Shown here in pieces: positions 40,421 through 40,681 of a stretch of 40,681 bases of DNA (positions within the stretch are counted from its first letter, which is position 1; each line of letters starts with the position of its first letter). The notes beneath the pieces were generated by a model, which saw only the letters and a program-made list of their open reading frames with translations, made no database searches and had not been told where the DNA came from. The translations under genes and the position numbers were made by a program. Source of the stretch: Candidatus Nitrosopumilus sp. (GTDB lineage: Archaea; Thermoproteota; Nitrososphaeria; Nitrososphaerales; Nitrosopumilaceae); assembly GCA_029863275.1 (NCBI GenBank), contig JAOTVS010000012.1:1-40681 (forward strand). The letters are read 5' to 3'.

Positions 40421-40681
40421 GTGACAAAAAAGGAAGCACATGTACGTTCACACACAATGGAATTGCCAAGGCTAATTGTGATCGGTGAAAATAATATTAA
40501 TGAATTTGGAGAATTTCTTTTTTCATTGAGCAAGCCTAAAAAAATTTCATTGATTTCAGGAGTTAATGTAAAAAAGATTCTTAGAAATAAAATTGAAAAA
40601 GCGTTAGAATTAAAAAAAATCAAATTTATTTGGCATATTTCAAAAGATAATCAAATTCATACACTAAATCAAATTCAAAAA
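40421..40681 (+). CDS. egsA: Glycerol-1-phosphate dehydrogenase, 5' part, truncated by window edge
   Basis: This enzyme makes sn-glycerol-1-phosphate, the backbone of archaeal membrane lipids, from dihydroxyacetone phosphate with NAD(P)H. I read 87 codons open to the window edge. Near the start, HTMELPRLIVIGENNINEFGEF matches the opening strand of the family (M-E-L-P-R-x-V-x-G), and KKISLISGVNVKKILRNKI matches the next NAD-binding strand and loop. The frame starts with GTG at 40421, with TGA upstream; ATG at 40457 is another possible start. The zinc ligands lie beyond the window. Confidence 0.85.
   Translation, partial: MTKKEAHVRSHTMELPRLIVIGENNINEFGEFLFSLSKPKKISLISGVNVKKILRNKIEKALELKKIKFIWHISKDNQIHTLNQIQK

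Noticed and set aside
40378-40623. Minus-strand frame of 81 codons
   Set aside because: It runs opposite the clearly recognisable start of glycerol-1-phosphate dehydrogenase and has no sensible domain; it is an antisense shadow.
1-40681. tRNA or rRNA genes
   Set aside because: No T-loop-like GGTTCRAATC pattern with a matching acceptor stem and no rRNA-like GC-rich stretch was seen on either strand.

Overview
The window is AT-rich archaeal DNA that reads as a marine ammonia-oxidising thaumarchaeon (Nitrososphaerota, Nitrosopumilus-like). The evidence is the gene set: an A/V-type ATP synthase, an Amt ammonium transporter with a cleavable signal sequence, aCPSF1, a proteasome beta subunit, glycerol-1-phosphate dehydrogenase (archaeal lipids), the archaeal CoA route (pantoate kinase plus phosphopantothenate synthetase), an Sm-like protein and SepF. 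Many short secreted proteins share a C-terminal membrane anchor typical of these organisms. Several promoters place a TATA box about 25-30 nt from the start codon, which suggests leaderless mRNAs. I saw no rRNA, tRNA, CRISPR array or intact insertion sequence.

Layout. 1-9.2 kb: energy and nitrogen. ATP synthase subunits A (cut by the window edge) and E run leftward and subunit I rightward; then come a rhodanese, the Amt transporter, a divergent possible regulator, ATP synthase subunit C, a small membrane protein, a Cas4-like Fe-S protein and a 36-residue membrane peptide. 9.2-12.8 kb: a LEA14/WHy-like lipoprotein-sized protein, an unknown protein and a tight nucleotide cluster (UMP kinase, HD dNTPase-like protein, thymidylate kinase). 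12.8-15.5 kb: a gene-poor accessory stretch with small ORFs, a duplicated promoter and leader, Cys-rich and zinc-ribbon micro-proteins, orphan membrane-anchor fragments and one copy of a dispersed repeat. 15.5-20.8 kb: methyltransferase, Sm-like protein, secreted protein, Hsp20, UbiB-family kinase. 20.8-26.9 kb: a MacB-like ABC exporter operon with a COG1361-type surface protein, a divergent tandem-HTH Lrp-like regulator, a Nudix hydrolase and an AbrB-PhoU regulator. 26.9-31.7 kb: an overlapping CoA biosynthesis operon ending in a micro-protein and a methyltransferase. 31.9-35.2 kb: a surface/secreted protein island that includes an Hcp-like (type VI secretion tube fold) protein with a signal peptide. 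35.2-40.7 kb: M24 peptidase, PP-loop tRNA thiolation-like enzyme, SepF, aCPSF1, PsmB and the start of egsA.

The most unusual material is in the two accessory islands (12.8-15.5 and 31.8-34.7 kb). They share a roughly 50-bp dispersed repeat and fragments of one C-terminal anchor. At the Hcp-like gene and at its upstream neighbour the fragment is in frame downstream of the stop codon, which points to ongoing loss, duplication or exchange of surface anchors. Within the second island, two secreted-protein promoters share a 14-bp motif at nearly the same distance from the start. All functional calls rest on motif reading by eye; no database search was run.
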